Shown: positions 7,033 to 14,031, counted from the stretch's first letter. The stretch: 18,578 bases of DNA from CAZGMN01 sp964645765 (GCA_964645765.1 CAZYBE010000050.1:1-18578), one strand, 5' to 3'. The notes: generated from the sequence alone by a model not told the origin. Translations and numbers: made by a program.

Positions 7033-7919
7033 GCAACGGAAAAGTCGATTTGCACATTCATTCCAATAAAAGCAGCGACGGCGACCTTTCGCCTTTTCAT
7101 ATTATCCGGCTCGCAAAAGAAGCCGGACTGAGGGCTATCTCCATCTCCGACCATGATACGGTCGCCGCCTATCCTAAAGCTTTAGAGATCGCCGAAGAAG
7201 TGGGAGTGGAGGTTATCCCCAGCATTGAGCTCACAACTGCGTTCCGTAACCGCGAGTTTCATCTCCTCCTTCCTTTTGTCAACTGGAGGAAGAAAATTAT
7301 TTTCAATCTTATTGATCGAGTCTCAGAGGCAAGGTTTAAGGAGGCCAAAGAGCGCGTTGAGAGGCTGCGGAAAATTGGCTTTGATATAAGCTGGAAGGAG
7401 ATTGCCAAAAAGTCAAAAGAAGGCCCTCCCTTGGGTGTGGCCATCGCCCAGGTTTTACTCGACAAGTCGGAGGATAAGAGCAGTCCTATGCTGGAAAAGT
7501 ATCTAAAGGGAGAAAGCCGTCGCGCGGCTCCCTACCTTTTTTATGAAGACTATTTCATGGAGGGTAAGCCAGCCTGGGTTCCAAAGCGAAACCTGAGTTT
7601 ATTGGAAGCCCTTAGCCTTGCTCCTCTCGCAGAGGGAGTCCCGGTCCTTGCCCATCCTGGTGCGTATTTTGAGCGGGCTTCGAGAGAAGACCTCGAAATT
7701 TTGAAGGAGAATGGGCTTGCAGGGATAGAAGTTTACACATCTTATCATGAGCCATCTCAGGTCGAGCTTTATAAAAGAATGGCTGAAGAGCTTGACCTCG
7801 TCCCCACAGCCGGCTCTGATTTTCATGGTAGAATAAAACCCCATATTCCTTTTGGCTCAATCAAAGATGGTGAGTACTGGATGGTCGAGGAGTTGCGGAA
7901 AAGGAGGAGATGGGGATGA
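7029..7919 (+). CDS. PHP-domain phosphoesterase (RnaAM/YciV/TrpH-like, COG0613)
   Basis: Metal-dependent phosphoesterase of the PHP family. Relatives remove phosphate from 3',5'-nucleoside bisphosphates or trim RNA 5' ends. Metal ligands are visible: DLHIHS (7-12), SDHDT (40-44), E67 in SIELTT, H78 in EFHLL, H209 in AHPGAYF, H240 in TSYHEP, and GSDFHG (262-267, D264 and H266). The 296-residue length is usual for the group. The start ATG overlaps the purC stop, which implies translational coupling. The sequence shows the family but not whether the substrate is a nucleotide or an RNA end. A second PHP protein (EndoQ-like) is encoded at 14069. Confidence 0.88.
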   Translation: MSNGKVDLHIHSNKSSDGDLSPFHIIRLAKEAGLRAISISDHDTVAAYPKALEIAEEVGVEVIPSIELTTAFRNREFHLLLPFVNWRKKIIFNLIDRVSEARFKEAKERVERLRKIGFDISWKEIAKKSKEGPPLGVAIAQVLLDKSEDKSSPMLEKYLKGESRRAAPYLFYEDYFMEGKPAWVPKRNLSLLEALSLAPLAEGVPVLAHPGAYFERASREDLEILKENGLAGIEVYTSYHEPSQVELYKRMAEELDLVPTAGSDFHGRIKPHIPFGSIKDGEYWMVEELRKRRRWG

Positions 7920-8446
7920 ACTGGCTTGATTCTATTTTGGTGGTCATCTTGATCGTAACCACAATCGTTGGCATCATCAAAGGCTTCTTGAGGCAGGTTT
8001 TCAGCATCCTGGCGCTCATCATCGGCCTCGTTCTGGCCCTTAATTTCTATTCGCGTTTTTCCTGGATCTATCTCCGGCTGACTTCCAACGTGCTTCTGGC
8101 CCATTTTCTTGGCTTTATGACCATCTTTGTAGCCGTGTTTGGCTCAGGGCTGGCCGCTTCCTACATGCTCTCCAAGCTGGCCAAGGGCCAGTTAATGGTC
8201 CTTAATAACGTCTTGGGCGGATTTTTAGGGCTGCTGACTGGGCTTCTTATCTGCGGGGTGATTGTCTTTACTCTATCAGTCTTTCCCTTAAACAAAAAAG
8301 TATTGAAGGAATCTCGGCTTTCTCTTTTTTCTCTGAGAATGACCAAGATCGTCGTGAGCTTGGTCCCCAGGGAGCTCAGGGAGAAATTCAAAGAAACATA
8401 TCAAGACGTAACGAAAAAGGTTGGAAAAGATGGAAAAGAAATTTGA
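7916..8446 (+). CDS. cvpA: CvpA family inner-membrane protein
   Basis: Small integral membrane protein of the colicin-V-production family, whose molecular role is still poorly defined (envelope homeostasis has been proposed). Four hydrophobic stretches are visible in order, opening with LDSILVVILIVTTIVGIIKG and then the IKGFLRQVFSI motif typical of CvpA. The C-terminus is short, charged and cytoplasmic. I prefer the ATG at 7916 to the one at 7910, because AGGAGG at 7902-7907 is only 2 nt from the earlier codon and 8 nt from the later one. The ATGA overlap with the previous gene points to a coupled operon. Confidence 0.85.
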   Translation: MNWLDSILVVILIVTTIVGIIKGFLRQVFSILALIIGLVLALNFYSRFSWIYLRLTSNVLLAHFLGFMTIFVAVFGSGLAASYMLSKLAKGQLMVLNNVLGGFLGLLTGLLICGVIVFTLSVFPLNKKVLKESRLSLFSLRMTKIVVSLVPRELREKFKETYQDVTKKVGKDGKEI

Positions 8447-8666
8447 CCAGCTGACCATTCATCAAAAATTGGAAAGGATAATCGAGGAGATGGTAGAAAA
8501 AGAATTGAATTTAAGAGATGCTCTGCAAGAATTCGAGAAAATCTACATCGAGACTGCTTCGAAAAAATACAAAGGAAAGATGACAAAAATAGCTAAAGCC
8601 CTGGGTGTTCATCGCAACACTCTGCGCAACCGGGAAAAATCTTTGAGAATTTCCAAAAAAATTTAG
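8430..8666 (+). CDS. Small Fis-type helix-turn-helix protein
   Basis: The product is 78 residues from the ATG at 8430. An in-frame TTG at 8421 directly abuts the AAAGG site and is less likely to be used. The C-terminal half carries a Fis-type (HTH_8) fold: LNLRDALQEFEKIYIETA, then KMTKIAKALGVHRNTLRNRLK-like residues (KMTKIAKALGVHRNTLRNRE), as at the end of NtrC-type regulators and in Fis itself. There is no receiver or AAA+ domain, so it is a stand-alone DNA-binding module. It overlaps the end of cvpA by 17 nt, and its stop codon overlaps the CIRCE operator. What it regulates is unknown. Confidence 0.8.
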   Translation: MEKKFDQLTIHQKLERIIEEMVEKELNLRDALQEFEKIYIETASKKYKGKMTKIAKALGVHRNTLRNREKSLRISKKI

Positions 8667-8689
8667 CACTCTTCTGCGGAGAGTGCTAA
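8663..8689. promoter_or_regulatory. CIRCE operator (HrcA-binding), perfect
   Basis: TTAGCACTC (8663-8671), a 9-nt spacer and GAGTGCTAA (8681-8689), an exact match to the CIRCE consensus. It lies 15 nt upstream of the -35 box of groES. HrcA repression released on heat shock is the established role. The operator begins in the stop codon of the preceding gene and is flanked by A and T runs, so its RNA could also fold as a terminator-like hairpin. Confidence 0.95.
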
Positions 8690-8704
8690 TTTTTTGCCTT
8701 TTTC

Positions 8705-8733
8705 TTGACAAAAGGTTATTTTTTAAATAAAAT
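8705..8733 (+). promoter_or_regulatory. groESL promoter (sigma70 type)
   Basis: TTGACA (8705-8710), a 17-nt spacer and TAAAAT (8728-8733): near-consensus at optimal spacing. It lies between the perfect and the degenerate CIRCE elements. Confidence 0.8.
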
Positions 8734-8759
8734 TAGCGCCCTATTAGCAAATCTGCTAA
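8733..8759. promoter_or_regulatory. Second, degenerate CIRCE-like element
   Basis: TTAGCGCCC (8733-8741), a 9-nt spacer and ATCTGCTAA (8751-8759). It matches the CIRCE half-sites at 7/9 and 6/9 with the exact 9-nt spacing, and it sits at the predicted transcription start, the usual place for CIRCE. An overlapping TTAGCA-N4-TGCTAA inverted repeat (8744-8759) is an alternative reading. Confidence 0.55.
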
Positions 8760-8781
8760 AAATACCTGAAAGGAGGTTCAG

Positions 8782-9069
8782 ATGAAGGTCACACCATTAC
8801 ACGACCGAGTTCTTCTAAAGAGATTAGAAGAACGCGAAGTCAAGAAGGGTGGAATAATCATCCCTGACACCGCCAAAGAGAAGCCTCAGGAGGCAGAAGT
8901 CATTGAAGTCGGGAAAGGGCGTGTGACTGAGGACGGGAAGGTTGTTCCGCTCGATGTCAAGAAGGGCGATAAGGTTCTAATCGGGAAATTCAGCGGAACT
9001 GAAGTGATGATCAGCGATGTGGAACATGTTATCGTTCGCGAAGAAGAAATTTTAGGCAAGATTACTTAA
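8782..9069 (+). CDS. groES: Co-chaperonin GroES (Cpn10)
   Basis: Heptameric lid of the GroEL folding chamber, cytoplasmic. The 95-residue product has the opening PLHDRVLLKRLE, the mobile loop ending in GGIIIPDTAKEKP (23-35), then VIEVGKGR and the KKGDKVLIGKFSGTEV beta-barrel segment. A GAAAGGAGG ribosome site precedes the ATG. It is controlled by the adjacent CIRCE element or elements and the sigma70-type promoter, and is cotranscribed with groEL 21 nt downstream. Confidence 0.98.
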   Translation: MKVTPLHDRVLLKRLEEREVKKGGIIIPDTAKEKPQEAEVIEVGKGRVTEDGKVVPLDVKKGDKVLIGKFSGTEVMISDVEHVIVREEEILGKIT

Positions 9070-9090
9070 TAAGCTTGAAAGGAGGAAAAA

Positions 9091-10707
9091 ATGCCTAAAC
9101 AGATAACTCTTGGTGAAGAAGCAAGGCAGTCGCTTTTAAGGGGGGTCAATATTTTATCCAACCTGGTTAAAGAAACCTTGGGACCAAGGGGAAAGAATGT
9201 CGTCTTGGAAAAGAAGTTCGGGGCTCCCTCCAGCACTAAGGACGGAGTCACCGTGGCTAAAGAGGTTGAACTCAAAGACCCTTTGGAGAATATGGGGGCC
9301 CAGATAGTCAAAGAGGTTGCCTCCAAGACTTCAGACGTTGCCGGTGATGGGACGACTACCGCCACTGTCCTGGCTCAGGCCATCTATTCTGGGGGATTGA
9401 AATATGTCACGGCCGGTGCCAACCCCAATCTGATCAAAAAAGGTATCGACAGAGGCGTAGAAGAGGTCGTCAAAGATTTGAAGAAGATAAGCCGTGAAGT
9501 AACCGGTGAGATGATTGCCCAGGTCGGAGCCATCTCAGCCAACAATGATGAATCCGTGGGAAAGATTATCGCCGAGGCCATGGACAAAGTCGGCAAGGAT
9601 GGCGTGATCACCGTCGAAGAGGCCAAGGGCCTGGAGACAACCATGGAAGTTGTTGAAGGAATGCAGTTCGACCGCGGCTATCTCTCTCCTTACTTCATCA
9701 CTGACCCTGACCGGATGGAATGCGTCTTGGAGAATCCCTACATCCTTCTCCACGAGAAGAAAATCAGCAACTTGAGAGAATTTTTGCCTCTTCTCGAAAA
9801 CGTGGCCAAGACAGGCAATCCCTTGCTGGTTGTTGCCGAGGAGGTAGAGGGTGAAGCCCTGGCAACCCTGGTTGTTAACAAGCTCAAAGGCACCTTTCAT
9901 TGCTGCGCTGTAAAAGCTCCAGGGTTTGGCGACAGACGGAAAGCCATGCTCGAAGATATCGCCACCCTCGCTGGAGGGAAGGTTATCACCGAGGACATCG
10001 GTGTGAAGCTGGAGAATGTCGGCCTTGACTGGCTGGGCGAGGCCAAAAAAGTCGTCATCGACAAGGATAACACGACCATTGTCGAAGGCGGCGGAAAAGA
10101 GACAGATGTCCAGGCCAGAATCAAACAGATCAGGACTCAAATTGAGGATACAACCTCTGATTATGACCGAGAAAAGCTCCAGGAAAGACTGGCCAAGATG
10201 GTCGGCGGAGTCGCCCTGATTAAAGTCGGAGCAGCCACCGAGATCGAGCTCAAGGAGAAGAAGGCTCGGGTTGAAGATGCCATGCACGCCACCAAGGCTG
10301 CAGTCGAGGAGGGAATTGTTCCTGGAGGAGGAGTTGCCCTTCTCAGATGCCAAAAAATGCTTGAGAAATTAAAGTTAGAGGGCGACGTTCAGATCGGCGT
10401 CAACATCATCAAGAGAGCGCTGGAAGAGCCTCTCCGTCAGATTGCTAACAATGCCGGACATGAAGGCTCGATCGTCGTCGAGAAGGCGAAAGAGATGGAA
10501 CAGGACATGGGTTTCAACGCCCTCACAGAGAAATTTGAGAACATGGTCAAATCCGGTATTCTCGACCCGACCAAGGTTGTCCGCATCGCCCTGCAGAACG
10601 CAGCAAGCATCGCCGGGTTGCTCCTGACCACAGAAGGCCTGGTCTCTGAGATTCCTGAAGAGGAGAAGGCTCCAAAATATCCGCCTCCACCGAGCGATAT
10701 GTACTAA
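9091..10707 (+). CDS. groEL: Chaperonin GroEL (Cpn60)
   Basis: ATP-driven folding chamber that works with GroES. The 538-residue product is full-length. Visible are the nucleotide-site motifs LGPRGKNV (30-37), TKDGVTVAKE with D51, GDGTTTATVLAQ with D86 (the equivalents of E. coli D52 and D87) and EGIVPGGGVALL in the C-terminal equatorial domain. The apical domain (about 190-375) is complete. The C-terminus ends in a proline-rich tail with DMY (about residues 526-538) and lacks the usual GGM repeats. A GAAAGGAGG site precedes the start. Repeat copy 4 begins 8 nt after the stop and may mark the end of the transcript. Confidence 0.98.
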   Translation: MPKQITLGEEARQSLLRGVNILSNLVKETLGPRGKNVVLEKKFGAPSSTKDGVTVAKEVELKDPLENMGAQIVKEVASKTSDVAGDGTTTATVLAQAIYSGGLKYVTAGANPNLIKKGIDRGVEEVVKDLKKISREVTGEMIAQVGAISANNDESVGKIIAEAMDKVGKDGVITVEEAKGLETTMEVVEGMQFDRGYLSPYFITDPDRMECVLENPYILLHEKKISNLREFLPLLENVAKTGNPLLVVAEEVEGEALATLVVNKLKGTFHCCAVKAPGFGDRRKAMLEDIATLAGGKVITEDIGVKLENVGLDWLGEAKKVVIDKDNTTIVEGGGKETDVQARIKQIRTQIEDTTSDYDREKLQERLAKMVGGVALIKVGAATEIELKEKKARVEDAMHATKAAVEEGIVPGGGVALLRCQKMLEKLKLEGDVQIGVNIIKRALEEPLRQIANNAGHEGSIVVEKAKEMEQDMGFNALTEKFENMVKSGILDPTKVVRIALQNAASIAGLLLTTEGLVSEIPEEEKAPKYPPPPSDMY

Positions 10708-10714
10708 AGCTTGG

Positions 10715-10960
10715 TATGGATGAGGGTTGGGGGTTCGGAGCACGCTCGTTTTCCCCAGAGATTGGAAATAATTTCTGCGAAGGCTAGCAGGTGAAAAAAC
10801 CGTTTGAATGCCTCAGGCAGAGTGGTTCGAAAGCACGCCGCTTTTGCCCCAGCGAGGCAAAAGCGGCTCGGTTTCAGGCTTCGCTCTCCTCTCCCTTCGG
10901 TCGAGGAACCATGCCCGCTCAGGCTTCAGAGGGGACTCCTCACCCCCAAACCCTCCCATA
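10715..10960. repeat. Structured intergenic repeat, copy 4
   Basis: Seen: an outer inverted repeat 10715-10735 with 10942-10960 (small bulges). Linker GGTTCGGAGCACGC at about 10731-10745 matches copy 1. An AT-rich unpaired stretch runs 10755-10800. Hairpin 10838-10866 has an 11-bp stem and loop CCAGCGA. Hairpin 10888-10906 (loop TTC) has two mismatched pairs. The ATGCCCGCTCAG box lies near 10911, followed by AGGGGACTCCTCACC as in copy 1. The core orientation matches copy 1 and is opposite to copies 2 and 3; it has no inserted module. It fills most of the 335-nt gap between groEL and lptFG; the remainder holds the lptFG promoter. Confidence 0.87.
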
Positions 10961-11026
10961 CTATTTATCTCGCTACCCCGGATTATGAGATGCTTTTAGG
11001 CCGTTCTTTTTTTTGGCCCTCTTCTG

Positions 11027-11035
11027 TGGTATAAA
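11027..11035 (+). promoter_or_regulatory. Extended -10 promoter for lptFG
   Basis: TGGTATAAA, within the same TGTGGTATAA string found before the PflX-like gene. It ends 7 nt before the GTG at 11043, so transcription would start at or beside the start codon. It also argues against the upstream in-frame TTG at 11013, which lies before the box. Confidence 0.55.
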
Positions 11036-11042
11036 AAAAAGA

Positions 11043-13391
11043 GTGCTCAAATCTTTTGACCGTTACATTCTTAAAGAGCTCATCCCTCCTTTCTTCGTCG
11101 GCCTCCTTGTTTCCACTTTTGTTCTTTTGATGAATCAGATTCTTCTTCTTTCAGAAGTCTTCATCACCAGAGGGGTTACTTTCGCAGAAGCGGCAAATGT
11201 TTTGCTCTATCTTATCCCCTCTATCCTGGCCTTCACAGTGCCGATGGGAGTATTAATGGGAGCTTTGGCTGGCCTGAGCCGCCTCTCAACAGATTTGGAA
11301 ATCATGGCTTTTAAAACTCTGGGAATAAGCTACAAGAGACTTCTGCGGCCTGTGCTTGTTTTTTCCTTCTTCGGCTGGCTGTTGAGCTCTTATCTCGCCC
11401 TTTATCTTGCTCCAGACTCTAACTACAAATTAAAGTCTTCCTTCTCTCAAGCTGTCCTGAGCAAGGTCAAGTTCAAGATCCATCCCCGGGAATTCAATGA
11501 GTCCATTCCCAACATGGTCATTTTTATGAAAGGCATGACCCAAGAGAAAAACTGGGAGAATGTTTTTGTCCATTTCTCAGACCCTCCTGAAGAACCAAAG
11601 TCCATCTGGGCCAAACAGGGAAGGCTGAATTTTTACCCTGAGATGAGGAGGGCCGTTCTGGAGCTATCGAACGGAGCTGTTCATTCTTATTCTCTTTCTG
11701 AACCAGAAAAATACGGGGTGACTTCCTTTGAACACTTCGAACAGGAGATCAATGTCGAGAATTTTTTCTCCCCGACTTTGGTCAAACGGGTGAAAGAGAA
11801 GGACATCGAAGAGCTGCTCAGAGATATCAAAGTCATCAACCAGGATTTGGCAACGTTGAGCAAAGAGAAAGAAGGAGCAGAGGAAAAAAAGTTTGAATAC
11901 GGGAGAAGATGGAAGGATTATCTTTCTTATTGGGTTGAGATTTACAAGAAATTTTCTCTTCCCTTCGCTTGTCTCGTCTTCGGGTTTTTGAGCCTTCCCT
12001 TAGGGGCATCGACCAAAAAAGGAGGAAGAACCAGCGGGTTCACTATCAGCTTGGGGATAATTTTGGTCTATTATGTGCTGATCACAGCAGGAGAAAAAAT
12101 GGCCATGGATGGAAAAATCTCACCTTTCCTTGGAATGTGGGGAGCCAACATCCTGCTCTTGCTCGTCGGCCTCGCCCTCTTTGTGAGCTCGTTGAAAGAA
12201 TCCGTGCCCTATCTTGGCTTTTTGCGTCTTTCCAAGGAAAAGGAGGGGAGCCCAGCTCCGGGGAAAAAGAAAGTTTTTTCCAGAAAATGGTTCCGTCTCT
12301 CTCTTCGCTTCCCCAATATCTTGGACCGTTACATTCTAAAAAAATATTTAGCCATTTTTTCGCTCATCTTTTTTGGCCTGATATTGATTTTCGCTATTGT
12401 CACTTTTTTCGAGCGAATCGACAATATCTATGAGCACAATAAGCCTCTTTCGCTCCTCTTTGAATATATTTTTTACAGTATCCCGGATTTTATTCGTTAT
12501 ATCTTTCCTGTGACTGCGTTGACTACGGCTCTTCTCTCTTTGGGGCTTCTCGCCAAATTCAACGAGATCACAGCCATGAAGGCCTGCGGCATAAGTCTTT
12601 ACCGCATCATCCTTCCTGTGCTGGCTATGGCAATTTTAGCAAGCTCTGCTTCTTTTTATATCCAAGAGAATGTCCTTCCTTATGCTAACAAGAAGGTTGA
12701 AGAGACCTGGGACAAAATGAACGACGTTCCTCCTCGAAGCCACAGCTATCTCGACCGCCGCTGGGTTTTGAGCAAAGACAAAAACAGGATTTATCACTAC
12801 AATTATTTTGACCTCCAAAAAACTGCGTTCAGCCAGCTCTCGATCTATGATTTCGACTCTTCCTGGTCTTTGAAGAGGAGGATATTTTCTGAGAAGGCTT
12901 ATTTGAACGATGGGCATCTTTCCTTGGTGAATTGCTGGGACAGAGAGTTTGTCGATGGCAAACTTGTTAAATTTGAGAAGGAGGAGAAAATGGAAATTCC
13001 TCAAATTGAGGACAAGAGCTATTTCTTGAAGGAGTGGAAAGAGCCCTCTCAGATGAGCTTCGGCGAGCTCAGACAGTATATTAAGGAGATCGAAGAGAGC
13101 AATTTTAATACAGTGAGGTTTAAGGTTGACCTTCTCTATAAAACGTCCTTTCCTCTCGTCAGCCTGGTTATGACTCTGCTCGGTCTTCCTTTTGCTTTTT
13201 CCATGGGGAAGAGAGGAACACTGGTGGGAATAGGATTGAGCGTAGCCATCGCCATGGTCTATTGGGGGGCGATAGGAATTTTCCAGGGCCTCGGCTATCA
13301 AAATTATCTCAATGCTTTCTTGGCAGCTTGGGGCCCGAACTTGATTTTTGGATTGATAGGGCTTTATCTCGTTTTTGCTTTGAGGACGTGA
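11043..13391 (+). CDS. lptFG: LptF-LptG fusion, LPS export permease
   Basis: Membrane part of the LptB2FG ABC transporter that extracts lipopolysaccharide from the inner membrane. A single 782-residue chain carries two YjgP/YjgQ domains, numbered here from the upstream TTG at 11013. The first starts FDRYILKELIPPFF (15-28), with membrane segments near 25-48, 63-88 and 112-133, a periplasmic part to about 310, then 313-332, 342-361 and 371-393. The second starts LDRYILKKYLAIF (437-449) and repeats the six-segment plan with a periplasmic part at about 555-705. LEIMAFKTLGIS and NEITAMKACGIS occupy equivalent places in the two halves. In most bacteria these are two genes. No ribosome site precedes the GTG; an extended -10 box does. 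It ends 6 nt from the convergent DUF151 gene. Confidence 0.93.
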   Translation: MLKSFDRYILKELIPPFFVGLLVSTFVLLMNQILLLSEVFITRGVTFAEAANVLLYLIPSILAFTVPMGVLMGALAGLSRLSTDLEIMAFKTLGISYKRLLRPVLVFSFFGWLLSSYLALYLAPDSNYKLKSSFSQAVLSKVKFKIHPREFNESIPNMVIFMKGMTQEKNWENVFVHFSDPPEEPKSIWAKQGRLNFYPEMRRAVLELSNGAVHSYSLSEPEKYGVTSFEHFEQEINVENFFSPTLVKRVKEKDIEELLRDIKVINQDLATLSKEKEGAEEKKFEYGRRWKDYLSYWVEIYKKFSLPFACLVFGFLSLPLGASTKKGGRTSGFTISLGIILVYYVLITAGEKMAMDGKISPFLGMWGANILLLLVGLALFVSSLKESVPYLGFLRLSKEKEGSPAPGKKKVFSRKWFRLSLRFPNILDRYILKKYLAIFSLIFFGLILIFAIVTFFERIDNIYEHNKPLSLLFEYIFYSIPDFIRYIFPVTALTTALLSLGLLAKFNEITAMKACGISLYRIILPVLAMAILASSASFYIQENVLPYANKKVEETWDKMNDVPPRSHSYLDRRWVLSKDKNRIYHYNYFDLQKTAFSQLSIYDFDSSWSLKRRIFSEKAYLNDGHLSLVNCWDREFVDGKLVKFEKEEKMEIPQIEDKSYFLKEWKEPSQMSFGELRQYIKEIEESNFNTVRFKVDLLYKTSFPLVSLVMTLLGLPFAFSMGKRGTLVGIGLSVAIAMVYWGAIGIFQGLGYQNYLNAFLAAWGPNLIFGLIGLYLVFALRT

Positions 13392-13397
13392 CTGAAG

Positions 13398-13883
13398 CTA
13401 CATCTTGTATTTGCCCAGGTTTTCAGGCTTCAAGTTTTCCAGCCACTTGCGAAGCTTTTCTGAGTCTTCCAGGTTTTCATCGAACTTGAGGCTGTGGGCT
13501 TTTTTGACCACTTCATCTTCGACAAAGATCGGCGCATTGACCCTGAGAGAAAGGGCGATGGCGTCAGAGGGGCGGGAGTCGATGGCGATGGGCTGGCCCT
13601 TGTATCGGCAATGGATCAGGGCATAGAAAGTGTTGTCCTTGACATCATTGACCACGATTTTTTCTACGGAGATTTCGAGTTTGTCCAGAAAGTTTTTTAT
13701 TAAATCGTGGGTCATGGGTCGAGGAGTGGAGACGTTTTCTATCTTTAGGGCTATGGCGTTGGCTTCAAAGACTCCAATCCAGATGGGGAGCATCCTTTCG
13801 CTTTTGAGGTCTTCAAGGACAACGATCGGCATTTTTGAGATGGGGTCAACCACAAGGCCTTTAATTCTCATTTCTATTTCCAT
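13398..13883 (-). CDS. Bifunctional nuclease family protein (DUF151/BFN)
   Basis: Small soluble protein of the DUF151 family, named for nuclease activity reported for plant members; the bacterial role is uncertain. Family hallmarks are visible: VVLEDLKSERMLPIWIGVFEA around residues 21-41, RPMTHDLIKNFL (55-66), the F-YALIHC strand and IDSRPSDAIALSLR (101-114) followed by APIFVEDEV. The 161-residue length matches the single-domain form without a C-terminal UVR motif. The start has a GAGGAG ribosome site at 13890-13895 and a strong promoter just upstream. It is convergent with lptFG. Confidence 0.9.
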   Translation of the reverse strand: MEIEMRIKGLVVDPISKMPIVVLEDLKSERMLPIWIGVFEANAIALKIENVSTPRPMTHDLIKNFLDKLEISVEKIVVNDVKDNTFYALIHCRYKGQPIAIDSRPSDAIALSLRVNAPIFVEDEVVKKAHSLKFDENLEDSEKLRKWLENLKPENLGKYKM

Positions 13884-13904
13884 TTTTCACTCCTCGCATG
13901 ATTT

Positions 13905-13933
13905 AATATAAGATTTAAGAGAGCTGTTGTCAA
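13905..13933 (-). promoter_or_regulatory. Sigma70-type promoter for the DUF151 gene
   Basis: On the minus strand: TTGACA (13928-13933), a 17-nt spacer and TATATT (13905-13910). It gives a leader of about 14 nt with a Shine-Dalgarno site, in contrast to the apparently leaderless genes in this window. Confidence 0.7.
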
Positions 13934-13942
13934 GGAAACATG

Positions 13943-13979
13943 GAAAGCATCAGAATCCGTGGTATGGGTGAGGGTTGCC
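13943..13979. repeat. Stub of the structured repeat (left end only)
   Basis: GAAAGCATC (13943-13951) and TATGGGTGA (13963-13971) match 19-27 and 41-49 at the left edge of copy 1. The continuation GAGGGTT resembles copy 4 at 10722. No inner hairpins follow, so this is a solo end or a deletion remnant lying between the two divergent promoters. Confidence 0.55.
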
Positions 13980-14031
13980 TAATCATTCCATTATCACAGA
14001 ATTGAGGATGCGAAAACTTAAAATATCACCC

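Noticed and set aside
9535..10353. Long minus-strand frame opposite groEL (also 2559-3401 opposite the flavodiiron gene and 12636-13301 opposite lptFG)
   Set aside because: Shadow frames of strongly conserved plus-strand genes, with no start context and no recognisable domains.
11013..11042. TTG at 11013 as the start of lptFG
   Set aside because: The ten extra residues precede the DRYILK domain start and overlap the putative promoter; the GTG at 11043 fits better.
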